43,099 nt of DNA from Metamycoplasma spumans ATCC 19526 (GTDB lineage Bacteria > Bacillota_I > Bacilli_A > Mycoplasmatales > Metamycoplasmataceae). The stretch covers positions 1-43,099 of the forward strand of contig JHVF01000007.1 of the NCBI GenBank assembly GCA_000620005.1, read 5' to 3'. Of this stretch, positions 10,843-22,152 are shown one piece after another. Position 1 is the stretch's first letter; the number at the start of each line of letters is the position of its first letter. Under the pieces are notes generated by a model. That model was not told the DNA's origin. It did not search any database and was given only the letters and a program-made list of their open reading frames with translations. The translations under genes were made by a program, and so were the position numbers.

Positions 10843-12033
10843 TTAAACTAATTCGTCAAAAATATCTTCACCAGTTTCAGTAATTGGAACTCCAAAGTTT
10901 CTTGCAACAATGTTTCCAGCAGTACCTAAACCTTTCAAAGGTTCTTTAAATGCTTTAGGTTGTTTAAATGATTTAGAAAATACTGTTAAAGGCAAAGCTT
11001 CACGAGTATGATCTGGACCTTTTGTTGGGTCATTACCATGATCTGATGTCATAATTAATAAGTCATCTGATTTCATTGCGTTAATTAATTTTGTTAATTT
11101 AACATCTAATCTTGAAACATTTTGACTATATCCAATAGGGTCTTCTCTATGTCCATAATGACTGTCAAATTGTACTAAGTTAACAAAAACAAATTGGTTT
11201 TTTGAATCTGAGTTAGCGATTTCAATTGCTACATCCATATTTTCATCATCAGATGCAGGTCCATATACCTTGTCAATTCCTACATGTGTAAAAATATCAT
11301 TAATTTTACCTACTGCAACAACTTCTACACCAGCTTTTTGTAAATCTTCTAAAATAATGTGTCCTGTTGGTTTATTTGCAAAGTCATGACGGTTAAATGT
11401 TCTTGTGAATTTACCGTCTTCGTAAACAAATGGACGTGAAATAACTCTAGCAACGTTTCATTCTGGACGTGATGAACAAATTGCTCTTGCACGTTTAGCA
11501 TACTCAGTTAACTTTTCAACTCCTAAAGTTTTTTCGTCACCAATAATTTGTAATGTTGAGTCTGGAGATGTATAAATAATCATATCTCCTTTTTCCATAT
11601 GTTGATGACCTAATTCAGCTAAAATAACTGTACCAGATGCGTTTCTATTTCCTATAATTTTACGACCATCAAATGCTTTTGACAACTCTTCACAAAGATC
11701 AGCAGGAAAACCATTTTCAGTAAATTGTGGGTTAGGAACTTTAGTATAAATTCCCATCATTTCTCAGTGTCCTGTTAGTGTATCTTTACCATTTGACATT
11801 TCGTGAATTCTTCCAACGTAAGCTAATGGATTTTTATTTCTAGCAACATGTCCAGAAACTTTAGCAACTTCAGTAATTCCTAATTTTCTTCATGTAGGTA
11901 TTTCCAAAGGTAATGCTTCAGAAGCGTGTAGTAAACTATTTGCCCCTTTATCTCCAAATTCTTCTTGTCTTGGTTCTTCACCAATACCCAATCCATCAGT
12001 AACGATGAAAAATACTCTATTAAATTTAGGCAT
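10843..12033 (-). CDS. deoB: phosphopentomutase
   Basis: 396 residues, the usual length. Interconverts ribose-1- and ribose-5-phosphate (and the deoxy forms), linking nucleoside salvage to central carbon metabolism. It belongs to the alkaline-phosphatase metalloenzyme superfamily: VTDGLGIGEEPRQ at the N-terminus, SNGKDTLTGHWEMMG, QFDSHYGHREDP, and TSDHGNDPTKGPDHTRE carry the metal and phosphate ligands. The start MPKFNRV follows AAGGAGATAAA; a longer frame upstream lacks a ribosome site. Monocistronic, with its own terminator and an upstream palindrome. Confidence 0.93.
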
Positions 12034-12085
12034 TTTATCTCCTTGAATTTTTAAACTATAACTATCAATAATTATTTTTTTATTA

Positions 12086-12114
12086 AAACATATATGTTTA
12101 CATTTATTATTGTA
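12086..12114 (-). promoter_or_regulatory. deoB promoter with overlapping 14-bp palindrome
   Basis: Minus-strand TACAAT (12109-12114) is followed at about +3 by the perfect palindrome AAACATATATGTTT (12086-12099). The geometry matches an operator at the start site. The regulator is unknown. Confidence 0.4.
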
Positions 12115-12174
12115 CTCCAAAAATCATTTTTTTAAGTTCAAACGAAGGCACTTGACTATACATAAAAATCTTTG

Positions 12175-12183
12175 TGGTAAAAT
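12175..12183 (+). promoter_or_regulatory. pyk promoter
   Basis: Extended -10 TG-G-TAAAAT (TAAAAT 12178-12183). A TTGACT lies at 12152-12157, 20 nt upstream, which is a little far for a -35 but close to consensus. Confidence 0.55.
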
Positions 12184-12235
12184 TAAAATGAATATATTAG
12201 AAATTAACTAAATATTTCAACTCAAAAGGAGATAT

Positions 12236-13657
12236 ATGAAATATAACGAAAATAAAACGAAGATTATTGCCACAATTGGCCCATCTTCTGACAACTATGA
12301 AACAATGCGTTTATTAGTTGAAGCTGGTGTATCAACTATTAGAGCAAACTTTTCGCACGGAAATCCCGACGATCACAAACACAAATTTGAAATTGCAAGG
12401 GAAATTTCAAAAGAATTAGACAGACCAATATCACTTATGCTTGACACCAAAGGTCCAGAAATTAGAATTGGTAAAATGGAAAATGACGCAGTCGAAATTC
12501 CTGCTAAAAAATTACTAAAAATAAAAACAGATGAATATTCATACAAAAACTTAATTGGTAACGCCGATACAATAACCGTTTCTTATCGTATGGATAAAGA
12601 CGTAAGACCAGGAAACAAAATCCTATTAGATGATGGTAAACTTGTTACCGTTGTTAAAGAAGTAAAAGAAATGGAAATTACTGTTGAAACAGTTAATGGC
12701 CACAAATTAAAAACTAACAAAAGAATCAATATTCCTGGTGTAGATTTTTCATTGCCATTCCTAGGTGAAAAAGATAAAAACGATATTGCCTGAGGAGCAA
12801 AATATAAAGTTGACTATATTGCAGCTTCATTTGTTAACTCAGCTAAAAACGTCAAAGAAATTAGAGAAATTCTTGACGCTAACGGTGGAGACCATATTCA
12901 AATTATTTCTAAAATTGAATCACAATTCGGAATTAACAATATTGATGAAATTATTGAAGCCAGTGATGGAATTATGATTGCTAGAGGTGATTTAGGCTTA
13001 GAAATTCCTTATTACGATGTTCCATACTATGAAAAGAAAATTATTCGTAAATGTCGTTTAGCCGGCAAACAAGTTATTGTTGCTACTCAAATGCTTGACT
13101 CAATGGAAAATAGCCCAATGCCTACACGTGCAGAAGTAACAGACGTTTACTATGCTGTTGAATTAGGAGCTGACGCAACCATGCTTTCAGGAGAAACTGC
13201 TAGTGGTAAATATCCAGCCGAAGCAGTTAAAACAATGGCAAAAATTCAAAGAAGAGCAGAAAAAGAATATTATACAGAACACTTCTATAACAAACAAATT
13301 GAAAAAGTTGCTACTCAACCAGAATCACGTATGCTTATTGCTTACGAAGTTGCTAAAATACTACAAAGTGGTGAATATAAATTCGCAATTGTTTTAAGCC
13401 ATACAGGTAAACTTTTAAAAGAAGTTTCAAGATACAGACCAAACTCAAATATTATCGGTGTTGTTAGTGATGACAAATTAGTTTGAAGTTTCGGAATAAC
13501 AGCTGGAGTATTTTGTGAAAAACATTCAGTTGCTGTAAGAAATCTAATCAAACACGATCACGCAGCAGGATCAAAAGTATTAGAAAATTACGGTGTTAAA
13601 AAAGGTGATAAATTTATCGTTGTTGACAGTTTAAACATTACAACACACGAATACTAA
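12236..13657 (+). CDS. pyk: pyruvate kinase
   Basis: 473 residues, normal for the bacterial enzyme lacking the extra C-terminal domain. Converts phosphoenolpyruvate plus ADP to pyruvate plus ATP, the last glycolytic step and a main ATP source in mycoplasmas. Visible motifs: TKIIATIGPSS, RANFSHG, LMLDTKGPEIRIG, ISKIESQFGINNIDEII (catalytic Lys region), MIARGDLGLEI and QMLDSM..SPMPTRAEVTDV. Starts 8 nt after AAAGGAG. TGA Trp codons at W186 and in KLVWSFG. Monocistronic between its own promoter and terminator. Confidence 0.95.
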
Positions 13658-13678
13658 ATATTAATTAAAAATCAAAAT

Positions 13679-13711
13679 AAAAAAGCTCAGGCATAACTTG
13701 GGCTTTTTTAT
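13679..13711 (+). terminator. terminator of pyk
   Basis: AAAAAGC...CA pairs with TG..GCTTTTT across a short loop, with a T-run. It lies 22 nt after the pyk stop. Confidence 0.75.
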
Positions 13712-13780
13712 TTTGTCTTATTTTAGATTGTCTTCTGTCTTGAAAATCACGTTTTGATTTTATTAAAATTAAGAAAATAA

Positions 13781-13808
13781 AAATCCAACCTTTGAAAGTC
13801 AGATTTTA
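13781..13808 (-). terminator. terminator of serS
   Basis: On the minus strand an imperfect stem (AAATC...GAC with GGT...GGATTT) is followed by TTTATTTTC. It converges with the pyk terminator. Confidence 0.6.
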
Positions 13809-13821
13809 TTGATTTTGTTCA

Positions 13822-15093
<1,272 letters not shown>

Positions 15094-15127
15094 GATTTTT
15101 ACCTCTTTATTTTTAATAATCTTAAAT

Positions 15128-15133
15128 ATTATA
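15128..15133 (-). promoter_or_regulatory. serS promoter -10
   Basis: TATAAT on the minus strand, with start near 15120 and a leader of about 28 nt containing the serS ribosome site. No clear -35. Confidence 0.5.
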
Positions 15134-15204
15134 AACTTTTTTTTATATATAAAACTTAGTTTATCAAGCTTTTAAAAGTCAATAGCAAGCCAAAAAATAA
15201 AATG

Positions 15205-15213
15205 TGTTAAAAT
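15205..15213 (+). promoter_or_regulatory. recD2 promoter, probably leaderless
   Basis: Extended -10 TG-T-TAAAAT (TAAAAT 15208-15213) puts the start near 15220, only about 5 nt before the recD2 ATG at 15225. No Shine-Dalgarno sequence lies in the gap (TTAAAATAATT), so translation may be leaderless. Confidence 0.5.
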
Positions 15214-15224
15214 TTAAAATAATT

Positions 15225-17486
15225 ATGGAAAATAAAAATAGTTTAATAACAGGCACATTCAACAAAATATTATGATCTTCAACAGATGGATCTATTGTTA
15301 TTGCAACATTCAAAGTTTCAACAAACGATGGAGCAACTCCAGTTTCGCTAAATAAATTTAACTCAATCTCAATCACTATTAAAAACAACTTATTTAACGA
15401 AAATAACATTGTATTAAATACACAAAACTACCAAGTGAGTGTAAGTCCTGCCATCAAATCCAAATACCCGAACAGTTATGTTTTAAATTCTGTAGATTTA
15501 GTTGATGACAATGAAAGTTATCAAAAATCATATATTGTAAAGTTTTTAAAAAGCGCAAAATTCAAAGGTATAGGCGAACAAAGAGCATGAGCAATTGTTG
15601 ATAAGTTAGGCGCTGATGCACTTAAAAAAATAGCAAATGACAATGGTGAAATTGATTATAAAGAAATAGGAATAAATTCTGAAAGTTGAGAAGTTGCCAA
15701 AGAGTATTTAAAAAGCAATCCAACTCTAGTAGAAGATCAAATTTTGTTTTTAAAATTAAATTTATCGACAGCGCTGTACGAAGAAATCATAAAAAGATTT
15801 AAAAATTTCGATGGCTTTTATCAAAAATATAAAGACAATTTTTATTTATATTATCTAGATTCTGATAACTATAAAATCAAGCTTGACGATATGGATAAAT
15901 TAACTGATTATTTTAATTTTGATAAAGCTAATTTTAAAGGTGCCAGTCATATTTATAAGGCTTTAAACGACTATTTTTTTGATAGTGGAAATACAAGAAT
16001 TCAACGTAGGTACATTTATAATGAAATAATAAGAGTTGCCTCAATAGATTTATTATGACCACGTGAACTTAATAAGTTCGAAGAAGCGATAGATTTATTA
16101 ATCCAAAGTAATTATCTAATAAAAGAAGATTACGATGGTGACGAGTTTATTTCAACCAAAAAAATATATGAAATGGAAAAATTCATTATTCAAAGGTTAT
16201 ACAAAATAAAAAATAATTCAGGTCTTAAAAAAATAAATTTTGAAGACGAAAAACTATTACACCAATATCAAAATGAAGCAATTAAATCAGCATTAGAAGA
16301 TAATTTAGTTTTAATAACTGGTGGTCCTGGAACAGGTAAAACTTTAATAACTAATCGCATCATTAACAAACTTTTAGAAATTTATCACGAAGATTCAGTT
16401 GCAATACTAACCCCAACCGGTAGAGCAACAATTAATATCAATAACAATCAAGAAGAAGCTAAAGCCGTTACTATCCATAGTTTTTTAGAATGAGACCCTG
16501 ATAATAATAATTTTAGTGTCAATGAAAAATCGCCAAAAGCAATAGATTGCTTAATTATCGATGAGTTTTCGATGGTTTCAGTAGATTTATTTAATGCTTT
16601 ATTAAAAGGAATTAGTTCTAGATATCTTAAAAAAATTATATTGGTTGGAGATAAAAATCAACTTCCTGCAATCGGGCCTGGTTATTTAATTCACGATTTT
16701 ATTGATAATAATATTTTTAAAACAATCGAACTAAAAAAGGTTTATCGTCAACAAGATAATATTGATATTATTGACGATGCCATGGCTATAAACGAAGGAA
16801 AAATGCCTCAATTTGCTGGCAATAATTCAAAGTTTATTGAAGTTAAACGTGAAGATTTACATGTCAGTTTAATTAATATTGTTAAAGATTTAGTTAATAA
16901 AGGTTACAACAAAAAAGACATTGCAATATTGAGCCCAATGTATAACTATGAAACAGGTATTGATGAACTTAATAATGTATTGAGCGCTTATTTTAGATTA
17001 ATTGATAATCAAAACGCTTATAAATATCGTGAACGTACTTTTGCAATAGATGATAAAGTTATAAACTTAGTTAATGATTCAAAAACGAAAGTGTTTAATG
17101 GCGAAATTGGCTATATTTCATGATTTACATTTGTAAATAAAAAAGATTCATTTGAAAAAGATATTAGTCATATTACTGTTGAATATGACGATAAATCGGT
17201 AACGTACACTAAATCAGAATTTTTAGCAAATACTTATCCTGCATATTGTACAAGTGTTCATAAATATCAAGGTTCTGAATGTAAGGTTGTAATCACGGTA
17301 TTATTTTCAGAAGCGAAAAGATTGTTGAGTAAAAAATTGATATATACTGCAATTACCAGAGCTAAAAATTACAGTGTTATTTTAGGTGAAACTGAAACAT
17401 TAAAAACTGGAATATCAAACGATAGCGATTCAAATCGTATAACAAATATTGCAAAACTTTGAGCAAAAGAGAAAGAAGAAGAATAA
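15225..17486 (+). CDS. recD2: RecD2-like superfamily 1 DNA helicase
   Basis: 753 residues with many TGA Trp codons. 5'-3' DNA helicase of the RecD/TraA type, acting without RecBC in DNA repair. The N-terminal OB-like and helix-hairpin-helix part (FKGIGEQRAWAIVDKLG) matches RecD2. Walker A is GGPGTGKT (366-373), then a Walker B region (LIIDEFSMVSVDL), VGDKNQLPAIGPG and VYRQ. Near the C-terminus AYCTSVHKYQGSECKVVI and LIYTAITRAK are motifs V and VI. First gene of recD2-pth-tilS; its stop is 1 nt before the pth ATG. It lacks a ribosome site (see promoter entry). Confidence 0.9.
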
Positions 17487-17487
17487 T

Positions 17488-18033
17488 ATGAAATTAATAA
17501 TCGGTTTAGGAAATCCAGGAGCTGAATATGAAAAAACTAGACACAATATCGGCTTTATGGTTATTGACAGATTAGCTAAAAAACTAGATGTCAAACTTGA
17601 TGAAAAGAAATTCAATGGAACTTATTATAAAGACAATGAAATTTGTTTAGCAAAACCCTTAACATATATGAATAAAAGTGGCGATTTCGTTAGATCAATT
17701 AAAGATTACTACGACATACCAGAAGATAATATATTAGTCATTTATGATGATATGGATTTGGTTGTTGGTAAGGCTTCAATTAAGCAAAAAGGTTCAGCAG
17801 GAGGCCATAACGGAATGAAAGACATTATACAAAAGCTAGGCACAGATCAAATTAAAAGAGTAAAAATCGGAATTGGCAGATCTGAACATGTCGTTGATTA
17901 TGTACTTGGAAAATTTTCGCATAACGATTTTGAAATTATTGACAAAGTCATTGACAATGTTTGTGAGGCATTAATATCATTCATTGGCAACGACATCAGA
18001 TACGTAATGAATAAGTATTCAAATAAGTTATAA
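17488..18033 (+). CDS. pth: peptidyl-tRNA hydrolase
   Basis: 181 residues, normal. Releases tRNA from peptidyl-tRNA dropped by ribosomes. Signature segments: GLGNPGAEYEKTRHNIGFMVID with catalytic His19, KPLTYMNKSGD, IYDDMDL and KGSAGGHNGMKDI. It starts 1 nt after recD2 ends and is followed after 1 nt by tilS, so translation is likely coupled. The purine-rich end of recD2 serves as the ribosome site. Confidence 0.95.
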   Translation: MKLIIGLGNPGAEYEKTRHNIGFMVIDRLAKKLDVKLDEKKFNGTYYKDNEICLAKPLTYMNKSGDFVRSIKDYYDIPEDNILVIYDDMDLVVGKASIKQKGSAGGHNGMKDIIQKLGTDQIKRVKIGIGRSEHVVDYVLGKFSHNDFEIIDKVIDNVCEALISFIGNDIRYVMNKYSNKL

Positions 18034-18034
18034 A

Positions 18035-18982
18035 ATGAATAAAATTTTAGAAACAGAATATATAGACCTTGTTAATCAATTAAAGAAAGTTTTTATTAAT
18101 AACAACGTTGATATAAACAAAAAAATGCTACTAGGAATCAGTGGAGGACCTGATTCAATGTGGCTTTTATATTTATTGAAAGACTTTGATATTATTGTAT
18201 CTTGTGTAAATTACGGCAAAAGATATGATAGCCATTACGATGAAAAATTAGTTAGATTGTTTTGCTTAGAAAATAATATTCCGTGTGAAATTCTAAACTT
18301 ATCCCATTCAGATGATAACGCAAAAGGAAATTTTCAAACTATCGCAAGAGACGAAAGGTATGAATTTTACAAAGAGTTATATAAAAAACATGATTGTAAT
18401 TATCTGATTTTAGCCCATCATAAAGACGACTTTATCGAAACTGCAATAATGCAAAAAAATAGTAAAAGAGAGCCGCTTTTTTATGGAATAAAAACAACAA
18501 ATGTAATAAATAAAATGCTGATTTTCAGACCTATGATTGAACTATTTTATAAAGATGAAATTAAAGACCTATGTAATAAATTTTCAATACTTTTTGCAAG
18601 TGATTACACTAACGATTTACCAATTTATACAAGAAATCAAATACGTCTAACATTAAAAGCCGAAGATAAAAAACATAAAGACAATATAATTAAACAATTC
18701 AATTTAATCAATAATAAAAATAAACAACAAGAAATTGAAATTAAAGACCTTTACGAAATGTGAAAAAATCAAGAATTTGATTGCGATAAACTAGATTATG
18801 AAAGTCCTAAATTATTAAATTTAATTTACTATTCTATAAACCAAAATTATCAAGGTATAGAACTTTCTAAAAATAAAATTATCAATATTATTGACTTTTT
18901 GAAAAGTAATAATCGAACATCTAAGTTCAAACTAAATAATAATAATTATTTAATAAAAATTAAAAACAAAGTTATTTTTTAA
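18035..18982 (+). CDS. tilS: tRNA(Ile)-lysidine synthase
   Basis: 315 residues. Attaches lysine to C34 of the tRNA-Ile reading AUA, using ATP, which is essential in an AT-rich genome with many AUA codons. The PP-loop SGGPDS is at residues 36-41. AHHKDDFIETAIMQ, RPMIEL and RNQIRL are family motifs. A TGA Trp follows DLYEM. It has only a reduced C-terminal domain, as usual in mycoplasmas. The pth-tilS-ftsH order is common in this group. Confidence 0.92.
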
Positions 18983-19055
18983 ACACTACATTTTTAAAAC
19001 AGCGAAAAAAACTACAAATAATTTATAATTTATTAATTATAAGAAAGGAGCATAA

Positions 19056-21224
19056 ATGGAAAAAGAAAAAAAACCTAAGAAAAAATTTTCACCCTTATAT
19101 TGGTTTTTAATTTTATTCTTAGTCGTATTTTTTACTACGCTTATTATTTTTCTATATAACTATATCATTGAAGTAAATACTAACTATGTGCAGTTTTCTC
19201 AATTAGAAAAATTTGTTAAAGCAACTAAAAATCCAAATGATGACTTTTATATTCAGCAATGGTATGAAAATAAATATTCAGGAATTTTAAGTGTCGTTGT
19301 TTCTGGACCTGCTGAAAAAATTGGAGCGGTTTTGGGCAATACAAAATATTTTGGTGATACATATTCATTTAGTGTTGTTTTAGGTGGTGCATTCGATTCC
19401 TCTTTAGCAAACTCAGTAAAGAACTGAACAGGAATTGATAATTATTGAAATGCGTTACTAGAATTAACTAAAAATAATGGCAATGAATTGGGCAAAATTA
19501 CTTTTGCCCCTGTACCTAAACCTTCAATTTTTAGCACCTTTATATGACCAGCAATGATAGTAATGCTATTTGGTTCTTCAATAATAGGCACAATTATCGG
19601 CACAAAAATAATGCTTTCTAGAGGAAACTCGCTAGGAAATCCATTTAATAATAAATCTCTTGCTCAAAGAATTTACACAGATAAAAAATTCTCAGATATA
19701 GCCGGTAACGAAGAAGCAAAAGAAGAAGTTTCTGAATTAGTTGATTATTTAAAATATCCTAAAAAATACGAATCGGCGGGAGCTAGAATCCCTAAAGGTA
19801 TCTTATTAGGAGGCCCTCCAGGTACAGGTAAAACTCTTTTAGCGAAAGCAACTGCTGGTGAGGCTAATGTTCCGTTTTATTTTATCTCAGCATCTAATTT
19901 TGTTGAAATGTATGTAGGACTTGGAGCAAAAAGAGTTCGTGATATGTTTGCTGAAGCCAGAGATAATGCACCCGCTATTATATTTATTGACGAATTAGAC
20001 GCCGTTGGTAGATCTAGAGGGGCAGGTATTGGTGGAGGAAATGACGAACGTGAACAAACATTAAACCAATTACTTGTTGAAATGGATGGTATTAAAGAAA
20101 ACAGTGGAATTCTAATTATGGCAGCAACCAATAGAACTGACGTATTAGACCCCGCTTTATTAAGACCAGGTCGTTTTGATAGAACAATAACAGTCGGCTT
20201 GCCAGATATTAAAGAGCGTGAAGCAATTCTAAAATTACATGCTCGTGGTAAAAGAATTTCTCCTGATGTTAACTTTGCAATGCTGGCAAGAAGAACACCG
20301 GGATATTCAGGCGCTCAACTTGAAAACGTTATTAATGAAGCATCATTATTAAGCGTAAGGGAAAGAACAAACTATATTACAACTTCACAAATTGATGAAG
20401 CTATTGATAGAGTTATGGCCGGTCCCGCTAAGAAAAGCAGAACTATATCTGAAAAAGAAAATATTGCCGTTGCATATCATGAAGCCGGACACGCTGTTGT
20501 TGGTATTAAATTAAAAGGTGGAAATAAAGTCCAAAAAATTACAATTATTCCTAGAGGTCAAGCTGGTGGATATAACTTAATGATGCCAGAGGAAGAAAAA
20601 TACAATCGTTCAAAAAGTGAACTACTTGCAATGATTACTTCATTTATGGGTGGTCGTGTAGCCGAAGCTATAATTTACGGAGCTGAAAATGTATCTACTG
20701 GAGCAAGTGATGACATTGCTAAGGCTACAAGCATTGCAAGAAGAATGGTTACAGAATGAGGTCTTTCTGATTTGGGTCCAATCAAATATGAAGAAGATTC
20801 ACAAAATCCTTTCTTGGGCCGTGACTATATGAAAAGCGTTTCATTTTCTAATAAAGTCGGTCAAGAAATTGACGAAGAAATTAGAAAAATTATCTTGATG
20901 GCTCAAAAACAGGCATACGAAATTATTTCTGAAAATAGACAATTATTAGAACTTATTAAAGATGCACTTGTAATTAACGAAACAATTGTTGCTGAAGAAA
21001 TTGAATATATCGAAAAGAATATGCAATTACCTCCTTCATTAAATAAAGTTAAAGAAGAATTAAAAACTGAATACTCAGAAAAAGAATTTAACGAATTATT
21101 CAATGAAGTATTGGGACAAAAAAATATTAAAGTTGATAATTATAAAGAACAATTGGAAAGTGAATTAAAAGAACAAAATTCAAAAGATAATAAAAATGAA
21201 GAAGATGAAGATCTAGCTAATTAA
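19056..21224 (+). CDS. ftsH: ATP-dependent zinc metalloprotease FtsH
   Basis: 722 residues. Membrane-bound AAA+ protease degrading unstable or misfolded proteins. Two membrane helices (about 15-37 and 165-188) flank an extracytoplasmic domain. AAA+ module: GPPGTGKT at 253-260, Walker B IIFIDELD at 308-315, SRH region RPGRFDR. Zinc site HEAGH at 475-479. The tail from about residue 690 is Lys/Glu/Asp-rich. Start follows AAGAAAGGAG-CATAA. A likely -10 TATAAT lies at 19024-19029, so it may have its own promoter 73 nt after tilS. TGA Trp in KNWTGIDNYW, FIWPAM and TEWGLS. Confidence 0.95.
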
Positions 21225-21256
21225 TTTTTATTGTTAGAATTTATAATTTAAATAAT

Positions 21257-21290
21257 AAACTCAGGCATAGATTGTCTGAGTTTTATTTTT
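21257..21290 (+). terminator. terminator of ftsH
   Basis: AAACTCAG (21257-21264) pairs with CTGAGTTT (21276-21283), followed by TATTTTTT. Confidence 0.85.
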
Positions 21291-21333
21291 TCTTATAATT
21301 GTGCTAAATTTAAAAATGGAGGTGAGCAAATTA

Positions 21334-21362
21334 TTTAATAAAAAGCTCGCTCAAGGCGAACT
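21334..21362 (-). terminator. terminator of the TM2 gene
   Basis: On the minus strand AGTTCGC pairs with GCGAGCT (21344-21362) around a 5-nt loop and is followed by TTTTATT. It lies 19 nt after the TM2 stop. Confidence 0.75.
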
Positions 21363-21380
21363 TCATATTTATATAATAAA

Positions 21381-21590
21381 CTATTGTTTAATATAAGCCC
21401 CTTCTCCGTCTTTCATTTGACCCGTAGCTACTAAAATTATGTCAATCAAAGTCCAGATTCCAAAACCTCCTGCCGTTAACAATTTTAATATTCCTAATCC
21501 GATTCTACCTGCGTAAAAACGATCAACTCCTCATCCTCCTAAAAATATTGATAATAATAGAGTTGTTAGTCAATCTTTTTGAGATTTCAT
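21381..21590 (-). CDS. TM2-domain membrane protein
   Basis: A 69-residue product with two TGA Trp codons. The layout is that of a TM2 domain: hydrophobic helix [21 protein letters not shown], the conserved GxxGxDRFY loop, a second helix ([25 protein letters not shown]), then [13 protein letters not shown]2 proteins are small two-helix membrane proteins of unclear function. Start ATG lies 11 nt after AAGGAAGG. It is bracketed by terminators and is probably a single-gene unit. Confidence 0.85.
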
Positions 21591-21685
21591 ATAATTAAAT
21601 TCCTTCCTTTTCAAATATTATATATATTTAAAGATTACCACAATTCAAGCAAAGCAAGCAAAATTTCACAGTTAAAACAAATTTT

Positions 21686-21726
21686 AAATAAACAAAATCC
21701 AGCCTTTGACTGGATTTTGTTTATTT
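21686..21726 (-). terminator. 17-bp perfect hairpin overlapping the rlmH stop
   Basis: The arms at 21686-21702 and 21710-21726 are fully complementary around a 7-nt loop. The rlmH TAA lies inside the first transcribed arm. The distal arm ends GGATTTTGTTTATTT, acting as the U-tract. It ends the nusA-to-rlmH operon and is nearly symmetrical, so it could also block plus-strand reading. Confidence 0.8.
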
Positions 21727-22152
21727 GTGGTACTTAATATTTTTCTTAATTGATATCCCTCGATAGATTTGTTCAATTAACATAACTCTAAATAGTTGGT
21801 GTGGGAATGTCATGTCTGAAAAACAAATTTTTCTATCAAATTTACTTTCATCAACGCCGTTACTACCGCCAATTATAAATGTAATATTATCTTCAATTAA
21901 TAAATCAGAAAAGCCTTCACTATCTAGTTTTTTACCTCTCAATGATAAGTAAAAGACTTTTGAGTTCTTGGGAATTTTTTCTAAAATTAAATCTGTTTCT
22001 TTTTTAATTTTAAGTTCAATATTGTCATTAATAACTTCTTTAATTTCAATCAAATTAATTTGAGCAAAAAAAGATATTTTTTTTACATAGGAATCGTAGA
22101 GAGTTTTAAATTCTTTTGTCAATGACCCTACTGCTATAATATTAATCTTCAA
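21721..22152 (-). CDS. rlmH: 23S rRNA pseudouridine-1915 N3-methyltransferase
   Basis: 143 residues, close to the usual 155. Methylates position 1915 in helix 69 of 23S rRNA on the 70S ribosome. SPOUT features: N-terminal [14 protein letters not shown], ...[16 protein letters not shown], and the knot region [11 protein letters not shown] with [20 protein letters not shown]. The start is TTG at 22152, supported because KINIIAVG is the normal N-terminus. It overlaps the mnmG end by 11 nt. Confidence 0.93.
   Translation of the reverse strand: MKINIIAVGSLTKEFKTLYDSYVKKISFFAQINLIEIKEVINDNIELKIKKETDLILEKIPKNSKVFYLSLRGKKLDSEGFSDLLIEDNITFIIGGSNGVDESKFDRKICFSDMTFPHQLFRVMLIEQIYRGISIKKNIKYHK

Noticed and set aside
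21319-21399. Short plus-strand ORF starting at ATGGAGGTGAGC
   Set aside because: 26 codons, running through the TM2 terminator and into that gene in antisense; no supporting evidence.
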